DNA of 64,000 bases. It comes from Caldilineaceae bacterium. GTDB lineage: Bacteria; Chloroflexota; Anaerolineae; Caldilineales; Caldilineaceae. Numbering within the stretch: position 1 is the first letter of the stretch; the number at the start of each line of letters is the position of its first letter. Below are positions 9,223 through 17,079 of this stretch, piece by piece. Both the position numbers and the translations under genes were made by a program. The stretch lies in assembly GCA_026645575.1 (NCBI GenBank), contig JAPKMW010000038.1, forward strand, positions 1-64,000. Reading direction: 5' to 3'. The notes under the pieces are model-generated. The model saw only the letters and a list, made by a program, of their open reading frames with translations. It made no database searches and was not told the DNA's origin.

Positions 9223-10173
9223 TTAATATCCCAATTTCTTATCCACCAGATTCGTCAGTGGCTGACCGGCCAGGTAGCGGCGCAGGTTGTCCTTCATGAT
9301 CGCCATGACGTTAGCGTGGGTCTGGGCGGACGAGGGGGAGTTGTGGGGTGTAATGATGATGTTCGGGCAGTCCCACAACTCGTTGTCGGCGGGCAGCGGC
9401 TCGATGGCAGTGACGTCCAACCCGGCGCCAGCCAGTTGACCGCTGCGCAGCATCTCGGCCAGGGTTGGCTCGTGGATAATGCCGCCACGCGAGATCACCA
9501 GCAGATAGGCGCTCGGCTTCATCATCCGCAGGAGGTCCGGCCCGATCATGCCACGGGTCTCCTCGGTGATGGGCGTCGCCACTACCACCACATCAGAGCG
9601 TTGCATGAGATCGGCCATGCCATCCAGCCGGCCCACTTCTGACACATAGTCCGGTTTTGGCACTTCATTGACATCGACGGCGATGATGTTCATCTCAAAA
9701 GCGTGGGCGCGTTTGGCAATGGCCCGGCCCAGTTGACCCAAGCCGATAATCCCCATAGTCATGCCGACCAGACCGACCCGCGGGGCGCCTTGGCCGCGAA
9801 TCCACTCGTGCCGTTTTTGCGCTTCGTAGAGTTCATCAAAACGCCGCGCTAGGAAGATCAACATGCCCATGGTATGTTCGGCAATGGTGGTGGCATGGGC
9901 GCCACGCGTGTTCGTCACCATCACATCGCTTTCGCGTAGCGATGGTGCGCTCCCCAGCCACTCGACGCCGGCGCTGCCCGACTGAATCCAGCGTAACTTT
10001 TTGGCCGCATGAAACAACTCTTCATTTACCGGCCCAAAAGCCACCTCGGCATCCGCCGCCGCCGCCAGAATCTCCGCCGGCGTTGTCCCGCCGACAAACT
10101 GGACTTGTGGGAATTCCTTCTCCCAATCCTTCAAATAACTTTGTACCCAGTGGGTGGTAATCAACAGCTTCAT
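9223..10173 (-). CDS. D-2-hydroxyacid dehydrogenase, NAD-dependent
   Basis: A 316-residue protein, typical length for the family (phosphoglycerate, glyoxylate or hydroxypyruvate reductases). The Rossmann fingerprint GLGQLG is at residues 144-149. The catalytic Arg229 (SRGG), Glu258 (AIEPLP) and His277 (TPHNSP) are all present. The enzyme would interconvert a 2-keto acid and a D-2-hydroxy acid in the cytoplasm. The next minus-strand gene upstream is the SDR at 10347, and glycolate oxidase genes occur elsewhere in the window, so glyoxylate or hydroxypyruvate is a plausible substrate, but this is inference. Confidence 0.9.
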   Translation of the reverse strand: MKLLITTHWVQSYLKDWEKEFPQVQFVGGTTPAEILAAAADAEVAFGPVNEELFHAAKKLRWIQSGSAGVEWLGSAPSLRESDVMVTNTRGAHATTIAEHTMGMLIFLARRFDELYEAQKRHEWIRGQGAPRVGLVGMTMGIIGLGQLGRAIAKRAHAFEMNIIAVDVNEVPKPDYVSEVGRLDGMADLMQRSDVVVVATPITEETRGMIGPDLLRMMKPSAYLLVISRGGIIHEPTLAEMLRSGQLAGAGLDVTAIEPLPADNELWDCPNIIITPHNSPSSAQTHANVMAIMKDNLRRYLAGQPLTNLVDKKLGY

Positions 10174-10189
10174 GCTTCTTCCCCTCCTA

Positions 10190-10246
10190 TGTTGATTTTA
10201 GATTGTTGATTTTAGATTGTTGAGTTTAGATTTTGGATTGCCGGTA
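10190..10246. repeat. TTGATTTTAGATTG tandem repeat
   Basis: Fourteen-base (2 x 7) units of TTGATTTTAGATTG repeat three to four times immediately upstream of the dehydrogenase start. This is the same class of short-period microsatellite as at 9104 and 47343. Confidence 0.7.
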
Positions 10247-10293
10247 ACTACTAAGCCTGCTCACAGCCGGTCACGGACCGGCTGTGAGCAGGC
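10247..10293. repeat. AGCCGGTC palindrome family, member 2
   Basis: Arms 10255-10272 and 10276-10293 are exact 18-bp complements with loop ACG, preceded by ACTACT. The stem top spells AGCCGGTCACGGACCGGCT, matching the palindromes at 13302, 41515 and 45794. Confidence 0.85.
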
Positions 10294-10346
10294 GTCGTCT
10301 TTAAGACCAGGGAGCTTACCTGTCTTCTTGTCTTCTGTCTTCCTCT

Positions 10347-11237
10347 CTAGCCCGCTGCGGCAATATGGCGAGAAATTAACTCTTGGAAACGGATCTCACT
10401 ATTATCTTCCGGGGCGTAGCCGATCACCTTGCGGGCGTTGGCAATGCTCCAGAAGGCATGTGAATTGGCGCTAATGCCGTAGAAAATTTGAAATGGGATG
10501 CCCTGCTCATCGCGGATGTTTTCATGCTCGATGCTTTTGACAAAGAGTTGTTGCAGATCGCGATCACTGATATAGACGGCCAGGGCACGCCGCATACAGC
10601 GCAGATCGCCCAGCTTGCAATTGGCGACATCGGTTTCGCGCGGGCCGCCGATACGAATCTGCACCACTTCCAGTTGCCGACTCGTCACCGGCGCACTAGC
10701 TGCCATAGGCGAGGCGGCGGTGGGCTGACGACCACAGGCAAAGACAAAGCCCAGGTGCTCGTAGACTTCCTTGGCCCAGCCGTAATAGTTATCCGAGAGC
10801 GCACGGCCATTGGGATCGACAAAGTCCATGACGCCATCAAGGATCAACGGTTCGTAATAGTCGGCGGCGTGGTTGGAACTGGCGACCACCACCCGTTGCA
10901 CCCCTTCTTCCAGCGCAGTTTGATAGACGTTGTAGGCCATCTGCACATTATCAAATTCATTCCAGAAGCGTGTATCGGCGGCATTGCCAGCAGCCGGGTT
11001 GGAATTGCCGACAAAGCCAAAGTGGACAACCGCATCGGCGCCCCGAAAATGGTGACGGTAGTGGTCCCGGTTGCGATCCACTAGATCAGCGATCTGCACA
11101 TCGGGCAGCGCTTCCCCGGCGCGATTGGTCTGCCGCACATCGAGCAAGACCAGATCATAGCGTTCCCGCAGCGCCGGCAGCACCTGTCCAGCCACCTTGC
11201 CGGCTGCGCCAGTCACAACAACTTTGCGTTTGCTCAT
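10347..11237 (-). CDS. NAD(P)-dependent epimerase/dehydratase, uronate dehydrogenase-like
   Basis: A 296-residue extended short-chain dehydrogenase. The N-terminal GAAGKVAG is the GxxGxxG nucleotide-binding loop, and the catalytic pair is in YYGWAK. The motif VVASSNHA ahead of it supplies the active-site Ser and resembles uronate dehydrogenases, which oxidise uronic acids to aldarolactones. A low-complexity Ala/Ser/Thr/Pro insert (PTAASPMAASAPVTS) sits after the active site. The substrate is not certain. It may be co-transcribed with the downstream hydroxyacid dehydrogenase, but repeats fill the 170-bp gap. Confidence 0.8.
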   Translation of the reverse strand: MSKRKVVVTGAAGKVAGQVLPALRERYDLVLLDVRQTNRAGEALPDVQIADLVDRNRDHYRHHFRGADAVVHFGFVGNSNPAAGNAADTRFWNEFDNVQMAYNVYQTALEEGVQRVVVASSNHAADYYEPLILDGVMDFVDPNGRALSDNYYGWAKEVYEHLGFVFACGRQPTAASPMAASAPVTSRQLEVVQIRIGGPRETDVANCKLGDLRCMRRALAVYISDRDLQQLFVKSIEHENIRDEQGIPFQIFYGISANSHAFWSIANARKVIGYAPEDNSEIRFQELISRHIAAAG

Positions 11238-11260
11238 ACAAAATTCCTTGCATTTGTGAT

Positions 11261-11303
11261 CATTGGTTCGTTGGTTGAGCTTGTCGAAACCAACGAACCA
11301 ATG
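11261..11303. repeat. Inverted repeat with GAGCTTGTCGA loop, copy 3
   Basis: Perfect 16-bp arms at 11261-11276 and 11288-11303 around GAGCTTGTCGA. It abuts the stop codon of the rhomboid gene at 11306. Confidence 0.85.
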
Positions 11304-11305
11304 AA

Positions 11306-12022
11306 CTAATACCGATAGCGCCGGGCGCGGTCATAGAGCATCTGGTAACGTTCGCCTGTGGATGGTTGGGGCATGGCCAGCAGCGGCAACGTCAGCAGCG
11401 CACCGCAGAGAAAGCCGCCGATATGGGCAAAAAAGGCAACGCCACCGCTCGTCTGTGGCCCTAAGGCGGCGAGACCGGAAAACAACTGTAACCCAAACCA
11501 GAGCGCTAAGACCACCCACGCCGGCCACTCAGCCAGCCGGGAGAAGACCCCTAACAGAATCAACCCGCGTACCCGCACATTGGGGAAAAGCACCAGATAG
11601 CTGCCCAACACGCCGGCAATCGCACCACTGGCCCCCACCAACGGGATGATTGATGTTGTATCAATCAAAACCTGGGCAACCACGGCGACATAGCCGCAAA
11701 GCAGGTAGAGTAAGAGAAACAACGGGCGCCCAAAGCGGTCTTCCAGATTATCACCAAAGAGATAGAGGTAGAGCATATTGCCAATCAGGTGTACCCAACT
11801 GCCATGTAAAAACATACTGCGGATCACATCCAGTTGGGTCTCCAGCGCCAAGGGCGCCGCCACCACCTGCGCTGGCACCACAGAAATGCGCGTAAAGAGG
11901 CGAAAGAGCGCCTCTTCCGATAAACTCGACTCCCAGAGGAAGATGACAACATTGAGCGCAATCAAACTCCAGGTGAGCCACGGTGTGCGCCGGGTTGGGT
12001 TGAGATCGTTGAGTGGGATCAT
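11306..12022 (-). CDS. Rhomboid family intramembrane serine protease
   Basis: A 238-residue polytopic membrane protein with about six to seven hydrophobic segments. Catalytic Ser132 lies in GASGAIAG and catalytic His200 in AHIGGFLCG. The oxyanion-hole region HGSWVHLIGN (His78, Asn82) is intact, so the protease should be active. Rhomboids cleave transmembrane substrates within the membrane; the target is unknown. The frame is open from 12094, but those extra codons come from the microsatellite and palindrome. ATG at 12022 opens MIPLNDLNPT, the usual rhomboid start. Confidence 0.92.
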   Translation of the reverse strand: MIPLNDLNPTRRTPWLTWSLIALNVVIFLWESSLSEEALFRLFTRISVVPAQVVAAPLALETQLDVIRSMFLHGSWVHLIGNMLYLYLFGDNLEDRFGRPLFLLLYLLCGYVAVVAQVLIDTTSIIPLVGASGAIAGVLGSYLVLFPNVRVRGLILLGVFSRLAEWPAWVVLALWFGLQLFSGLAALGPQTSGGVAFFAHIGGFLCGALLTLPLLAMPQPSTGERYQMLYDRARRYRY

Positions 12023-12041
12023 AATGGTAATGGATATTGGG

Positions 12042-12108
12042 TAATTGGGTATTGGGTGATTCGGTGGTTGAGCCTGTCGAAACCACCGAATCACCCAATA
12101 CCCAATTA
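12042..12108. repeat. Inverted repeat with GAGCCTGTCGA loop and ATTGGGT arms, copy 4
   Basis: Perfect 28-bp arms (12042-12069 and 12081-12108) with loop GAGCCTGTCGA. The outer part of each arm is made of ATTGGGT heptamers, so this copy joins two repeat types. It sits between the M20 and rhomboid genes. Confidence 0.85.
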
Positions 12109-12109
12109 T

Positions 12110-13279
12110 CTATTTCGCATGTTCTCGCAACAGCCGACAAGTCACCTCCGCCAACATCGCCGTGCCGACGGGCAGGGCGTCTTCGCTGATGTCGAAGACG
12201 GGCGTGTGATGGGGGCGGTTTTTGTCGTCATACTTGGCGCCGAGCATAAACATGGCGCCGGGCGCTTTTTGGGTCATGTAACTGAAATCTTCGGCGCCCA
12301 TGCCGGCCTTGGGCGGTAAGAGACGCTCTGCGCCAAGCAGTTCGGTGGCTGTCTGTTGGATCAGATTGGCGACTTCCGGCGCATTGTAGGTGGAAGGGTA
12401 GCCGGTGCGGATGCGCAGTGTGTAGTCGCCGCCGAGCGCACGGGCAATCTGCAAGACATTGTCCAACTCCTGTTTGGCCAGGGCGCGCGTCTCTTCGTCA
12501 AAGGTGCGGATCGTGCCGCTGATCTCAATCTTGGCCGGGATGATGTTGGTGGCCGTACCGGCGTGGATCGTCCCGATGGAGATGGTGCCAGGTCTGGTCG
12601 GGTCCATCCGTCGGGCGCGGATGCCGTTGATGGCATTCAGCACTTGGGCTAGAATAAAGACTGGGTCAACGGTCTGGTGCGGGTAGGCGCCGTGGCCGCC
12701 GGTGCCGATGAGGGTGATAAAGAACGAATCTTCGGCAGCGGTGATGTAACCGCCGTCGACCATCACGGTGCCGGCGGGCTGTTCACTCGCCACATGCAGG
12801 GCGATGACGGCGTCCAGATCGTCGAGCGCCTGCTCTTCGACCATGCGTATGCCACCCGATTTGTTTTCCTCATCGCTGGCTTCTTCGCTAGGCTGGAAGA
12901 GAAAGCGAATTTGCCCAGGTGGTCGATTCGGCATTTCTGCTAGCAGTTTAGCGACGCCAAGCAACATGGCCGTATGGGCGTCATGACCACAGGCGTGCAT
13001 GGCGCCTTGGTTCTGGGAAACATAGGGCACCTCATTGGCTTCCAAAATCGGCAACGCATCCATGTCGGCGCGAATGCCGATCACGGGGGCGCCTTCGCCC
13101 AAATAGCCAACAACGCCGGTCTTGGCAATGCCGGTTTGCGCTTCGATGCCAAAGCTTTCCAGCGTATCAGCCACCAAGCGGGCGGTGCGGTGTTCCTGAA
13201 ACCCTAATTCGGGGTGAGCGTGGATGTCCCGCCGCCAGGCGATCAGTTGCTCACGAATTGCTTCTGCTTGTTGTAACAT
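12110..13279 (-). CDS. M20 family amidohydrolase (hippurate/N-acyl amino acid hydrolase type)
   Basis: A 389-residue cytoplasmic metallopeptidase-like hydrolase of normal length. Metal-binding motifs are visible: ADMDALP (residues 71-77), ACGHDAH (96-102), FQPSEEA with the catalytic Glu pair, and AEDFSYM towards the end. Cys97 in ACGHDAH marks the hippuricase / IAA-amino acid hydrolase branch. These enzymes cleave N-acyl amino acids or related amides; the substrate is unknown. The start is ATG at 13279. Confidence 0.9.
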   Translation of the reverse strand: MLQQAEAIREQLIAWRRDIHAHPELGFQEHRTARLVADTLESFGIEAQTGIAKTGVVGYLGEGAPVIGIRADMDALPILEANEVPYVSQNQGAMHACGHDAHTAMLLGVAKLLAEMPNRPPGQIRFLFQPSEEASDEENKSGGIRMVEEQALDDLDAVIALHVASEQPAGTVMVDGGYITAAEDSFFITLIGTGGHGAYPHQTVDPVFILAQVLNAINGIRARRMDPTRPGTISIGTIHAGTATNIIPAKIEISGTIRTFDEETRALAKQELDNVLQIARALGGDYTLRIRTGYPSTYNAPEVANLIQQTATELLGAERLLPPKAGMGAEDFSYMTQKAPGAMFMLGAKYDDKNRPHHTPVFDISEDALPVGTAMLAEVTCRLLREHAK

Positions 13280-13301
13280 AAAATTCCTTTATTTTGTCGT
13301 A

Positions 13302-13370
13302 ACTACTAGACCCGCTCCCAGCCAGTCCGTGACCGGCGTCTTGAACGCCGGTCACGGACTGGCTGGGAGC
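13302..13370. repeat. AGCCGGTC palindrome family, member 3
   Basis: ACTACT, then perfect 26-bp arms 13314-13339 and 13345-13370 with loop CTTGA. The arms contain AGCCAGTCCGTGACCGGC. Confidence 0.85.
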
Positions 13371-13397
13371 AGTCGCGGCTTGGCCGTCACAGGATGT

Positions 13398-14240
13398 CTA
13401 TGCTGCCGCTGCCGGTTTATGTTCGCGCAGCCATACCCGCAACGGCACATCGGCGTCGGTGGGGGAATAGAAGCCGTTGGCGTTGGTGCCCCAGCCTAAG
13501 AGTTGGCGGCGGATGGGGTCGCTGGTGGGCCAGAGATCGCGCACCGTCATGTCGTCCTTGGTGCGAATCCAGCGGTAGCCATAGCCGTAGAAGAGAACTT
13601 TGCGGGTCAGGTTAGACCAGTTGGGCGTGCCGGCGTGCCAGATGCGGCGGTCGAAGAAGACTGCCGTACCCGGTTTGGCAAGGACAGGAATGCCGCCCTC
13701 TAGCTGGCCGGTGCCGTCGGCCGGTTTTTGCACGGTGTTGCGCAGATGGCTGCCCGGCACAACCCAGAAGTTGCCCCGGTTTGGCTCGCTGGTGTCCGAG
13801 AGGAAGTAGGCCACCTTGAGCGACAGGCGCGGACGGGGATCGCTCTCCATCTCCACATTGGCACGCCCACTGTCCTGGTGCCAGCTAAAGGTTTTATTGT
13901 CAGGCGCCTGACCCGTGGGCGGGGTGACAATCAGATGGGCATGGTAAAGGTAGATATTCCAGCCGAGGATGTCCCACACCTTGGGCAAGACCTTCTCGTA
14001 ATCGACCAGGTCTTGGTAGAGCGGGCTGTCAGGGATAAAGTTGGGATAGAAGAGCGCTTTGGTCTGATCATGACCTTCGGCCACTTTCTGGGCGTAAATG
14101 CGGTCGGTGGTTTCGGTCAAGGCTGCCACCTGCGCCGGGGAGAGCGCATCTTCGATCATAAAGTAGCCTTGCTCGTTGAACTGCCGGCGTTCTTGGTCGG
14201 TCAAACTGTACTGTAAGCACGCTGCATCGCGAATAGCCAT
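13398..14240 (-). CDS. Phytanoyl-CoA dioxygenase (PhyH) family protein
   Basis: A 280-residue Fe(II)/2-oxoglutarate oxygenase. The facial triad is visible as His121 and Asp123 (WHQDSG) and distal His202 (WHAGTP), with Arg213 placed to hold 2-oxoglutarate. PhyH enzymes hydroxylate small molecules or lipids; the substrate cannot be told. The frame is open from 14330, but ATG at 14240 has a strong GAGGAGGAA ribosome-binding site just before it and begins MAIRDAA, so I chose it. Confidence 0.85.
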   Translation of the reverse strand: MAIRDAACLQYSLTDQERRQFNEQGYFMIEDALSPAQVAALTETTDRIYAQKVAEGHDQTKALFYPNFIPDSPLYQDLVDYEKVLPKVWDILGWNIYLYHAHLIVTPPTGQAPDNKTFSWHQDSGRANVEMESDPRPRLSLKVAYFLSDTSEPNRGNFWVVPGSHLRNTVQKPADGTGQLEGGIPVLAKPGTAVFFDRRIWHAGTPNWSNLTRKVLFYGYGYRWIRTKDDMTVRDLWPTSDPIRRQLLGWGTNANGFYSPTDADVPLRVWLREHKPAAAA

Positions 14241-14360
14241 TCGTTCCTCCTCTGTGGGTAAACTGGGCGCGGCCCTTGATGACATTAACTGGAGTATGGG
14301 AATGATACCCGCAGAAGGACGAAAGGTCAAGGCGCGTTTGGGTGGTGCGCACGCTTTCTG

Positions 14361-14981
14361 CTATTGGGGATGGCGCCGAAAGGTCCAAAAAGGCATCCGG
14401 CTGCTGGGTTCGATGGCGTGGGTGACGACTTGGAAGCCCAGGTGTTCATAAAACGGCACGTTATGCGGCTGGACTGTCCAAAGATAGACCGGCGCCCCCT
14501 GGGCGTCGGCTTTTGACGTCAACGACCGCACCAGAGCGCTACCAAGCCCTTGCCCGCGCCGTGACGGATCGACGGCGAGAAGCCAGACATACCAGTGGGG
14601 TTCCGTCATTTCCTCGGCGTGCAAGCTGTCAATATGGTCGCTCACGGTGGCAAAGCGTTCCGCCGCGGGGGCGCCCAGCTTTTGCGGCGCCTGGTCAAGC
14701 CCGGCTTGGGCCAGCCGTTCTAATGTGGTTTCGGTGGCGTCGGGCGGGAACCAGACACCGATAGCCGCACGCTGACCGGCGGTGGTGATCGCTTCACCAA
14801 AGAGATGACCATAGCGGATCGAAGCGCTGAAGTGCCACGGCATTCGCTGGGCATAGTCATATGGGTCAGGGCAGGTGTAAACAGCGAGCGGGTCAGTGGC
14901 AAAGGCACGGGCGATCAGATGACCGCCCGCATCGATCTCGCTTTCTGGCAGGTGAATGAAGGTTGGTTGGCTCGACATCAA
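14361..14981 (-). CDS. GNAT family N-acetyltransferase
   Basis: A 206-residue acetyltransferase. The acetyl-CoA pyrophosphate-binding loop RRGQGLGSAL lies near residue 140, preceded by the strand WYVWLLAVDP and followed by VPFYEHLGF, the usual C-terminal GNAT motif. The substrate (amine or protein) is unknown. Start is ATG at 14981 or the next codon ATG at 14978. Confidence 0.87.
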   Translation of the reverse strand: MMSSQPTFIHLPESEIDAGGHLIARAFATDPLAVYTCPDPYDYAQRMPWHFSASIRYGHLFGEAITTAGQRAAIGVWFPPDATETTLERLAQAGLDQAPQKLGAPAAERFATVSDHIDSLHAEEMTEPHWYVWLLAVDPSRRGQGLGSALVRSLTSKADAQGAPVYLWTVQPHNVPFYEHLGFQVVTHAIEPSSRMPFWTFRRHPQ

Positions 14982-15182
14982 GAATTCCTCACATCATTCT
15001 CATCAAGGAGCTAGTCATTACTATTGATAGGTGTACACATATAATCAATGACAAAAGATTGTGATCGGCTTCCTTCCAATTCCAGCGTCGGCAGATGGCG
15101 CCGACGGCATCCTTTGGATCAAGCCAAATACTAAAGGAAGAATAAGTAAACACCTCGCTTGGTTTATGTGGGTTAAACGATC

Positions 15183-16994
15183 TCACCGATAGGACTGTGC
15201 TTGAAGCTGGAACAATTCTGCATAGAGACCATCCTGCGCCAGCAGATCCCGATGACTGCCTACCTCCACCACCTGCCCGCCATTGAGAACCACAATCAGA
15301 TCCGCCATCTGCACCGTCGAAAAGCGGTGCGACACCAGCACCGTCACCGCGCCCGTGCTTTGGCGCAGATGCCGGGCTGCCGTCGTCCACTGTTGGAAGA
15401 GGCGATGTTCCGTTTCCGCATCAAGCGCCGCCGTCGGTTCGTCGAGCAGCAGGAGGAGCGGCGTAGGGCGCATCATCGCTCGCCCGATAGCGAGTTTCTG
15501 CCACTGCCCACCGGAAAGATCGATCCCGTTCGGCCAGTTGGCGCCAAGTTGGGTCGCCATCCCTTGGGGCAAAGTGTCGATCAGGTCAGCCGCCCCGGCG
15601 CAATCCAGGGCCGCTGTTACTTTGCCATCATCCCCCTCTGCCAGCGCCGGTAAATCCCCAATGCCTACCGTCTCCCGCACCAGAAACTCAAAGCGGGCAT
15701 GATCCTGAAAGCCGGCGGCGATCCGTTGTCGCCACTGGTCGGGGTGGAGCGTCGCCATATCGACGCCATCCAGGGTCAGTTGCCCCGCTGTCGGCTGGTA
15801 GAGACCGGCCAGCAGTTTGACCAGCGTCGTCTTGCCGGCGCCGTTGTCACCAACAATGGCTATGGTCGCACCGGCGGGCAGATGGAGATTGATCTCTTGC
15901 AACACATCGGCCTGCCCCAGCGGGTAGCGATAGGCGACGTGGTGCAGCCGGATGCCATCGACCAGTTTGTCAGGAATGACAGCGGTCGGATCGACCTGCT
16001 GCTGCGACTGGTTGGCCAGATCGGCCAGATAGAGATAGCGTTGCGCCGCCGCTAGACCCCGCCAGGCAAATTGCACCAGGTTGGTGGAGGTGGTGATCAG
16101 CCCCAGCACTTGCCCGGCCAACACCGCTGTCAACACGGTGTCACCCACCGACGCCTGCCCAGCCACGGCGCGTTGGATGACAAAGACAATGGCGCCAAAG
16201 TAGCCGACCAGAAAGGCCAGGCGCGTTGCCAGCCCAATCAGTTCACCGCGCACATTGAGCCGGACATGAATGTCACGCACCTCTTGGCTGGCGACCTGAA
16301 ACTGTTGTAACACCTCCGTCCCCAAGCGGAAGAGACGCATCTCTTTGGCCGCGGCGGCAGTGGTGGCAAGCTCAAAGAGATAACTAGCGCGCCGGGCCGG
16401 TTCCGCGGCCAACTCATTGCCCAGTTGGAACAAGCCGCTGGTCTGCCCACTGAGCAACAGCGCCGGTAAGCCAAAGAGCGGCAAGAGCAGCAACAACGGA
16501 TGCACGTTGAAGAGCAGTAGCGCCGTGGTGACAATGCGAACCGCCGTCGTGAAGAGGCTGATCAACGAGGGGATCACCTCGCCAAATTCCCAAGCATCTT
16601 CCAGCAGTTCCAATTGGGTCAGGTGTTCCGGCGTCTCGTGGATGGTCAGCGTGGGCGTCCGTCCGACAAGGTTCATCAAGCGACGCTCCACCAGATGATG
16701 CGCACGTTCGGCCAGCATCATGCGCACGCGATTGCCGGCATAGCTCAGCACGCTGCTGCCGATCAATGACGCCGCAATGCCGCTTGCCGCCAGCACGACT
16801 TGTCCTGTGCTGCCTGCCTGCACCCCATCCAGCAAGAGCTTGAGCCACCAGGCAAAGAGCGCCTGGGTGAGCGCTTCGAGGGTGAACAGCCCAAAGGCCA
16901 GCAACGTGCGCCGAGGATCAGCCGTCCAGGCAATTTGCAACATGACGGACGCAGCCCGTAAGCGGCTGGCGAATGGCGGCGGGTGATTGATCAT
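15183..16994 (-). CDS. ABC exporter half-transporter, ATP-binding/permease fusion
   Basis: A 603-residue type IV ABC exporter subunit. Hydrophobic helices fill residues about 25-320. The nucleotide-binding domain has Walker A GDNGAGKTT (near 379), signature LSGGQ (near 493), Walker B LLLLLDEP and switch His in LVSHRFST. It follows a second half-transporter at 17080, so the two probably form a heterodimer. Cargo is unknown; small molecules, peptides or lipids are typical. A GAGAGATT inverted repeat lies in the 85-bp gap between the two genes. The 200 bp downstream (14982-15182) hold no recognisable gene. Confidence 0.9.
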   Translation of the reverse strand: MINHPPPFASRLRAASVMLQIAWTADPRRTLLAFGLFTLEALTQALFAWWLKLLLDGVQAGSTGQVVLAASGIAASLIGSSVLSYAGNRVRMMLAERAHHLVERRLMNLVGRTPTLTIHETPEHLTQLELLEDAWEFGEVIPSLISLFTTAVRIVTTALLLFNVHPLLLLLPLFGLPALLLSGQTSGLFQLGNELAAEPARRASYLFELATTAAAAKEMRLFRLGTEVLQQFQVASQEVRDIHVRLNVRGELIGLATRLAFLVGYFGAIVFVIQRAVAGQASVGDTVLTAVLAGQVLGLITTSTNLVQFAWRGLAAAQRYLYLADLANQSQQQVDPTAVIPDKLVDGIRLHHVAYRYPLGQADVLQEINLHLPAGATIAIVGDNGAGKTTLVKLLAGLYQPTAGQLTLDGVDMATLHPDQWRQRIAAGFQDHARFEFLVRETVGIGDLPALAEGDDGKVTAALDCAGAADLIDTLPQGMATQLGANWPNGIDLSGGQWQKLAIGRAMMRPTPLLLLLDEPTAALDAETEHRLFQQWTTAARHLRQSTGAVTVLVSHRFSTVQMADLIVVLNGGQVVEVGSHRDLLAQDGLYAELFQLQAQSYR

Positions 16995-17002
16995 AGCTTG
17001 GT

Positions 17003-17070
17003 GTCATAGAGATTGAGAGATTGAGAGATTAAGTCGTCTCGCCAGACCAATCTCTTAATCTCTCAATCTC
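17003..17070. repeat. GAGAGATT octamer inverted repeat
   Basis: Arms 17017-17033 and 17054-17070 are exact 17-bp complements made of GAGAGATT-type units, with one extra unit on the left. It lies between the two ABC genes. Confidence 0.8.
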
Positions 17071-17079
17071 CGTTGTTCC

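Noticed and set aside
14989..15390. 133-codon minus-strand frame before the GNAT gene
   Set aside because: Most of it is an alternate frame of the ABC transporter 3' end; the remainder has no features.
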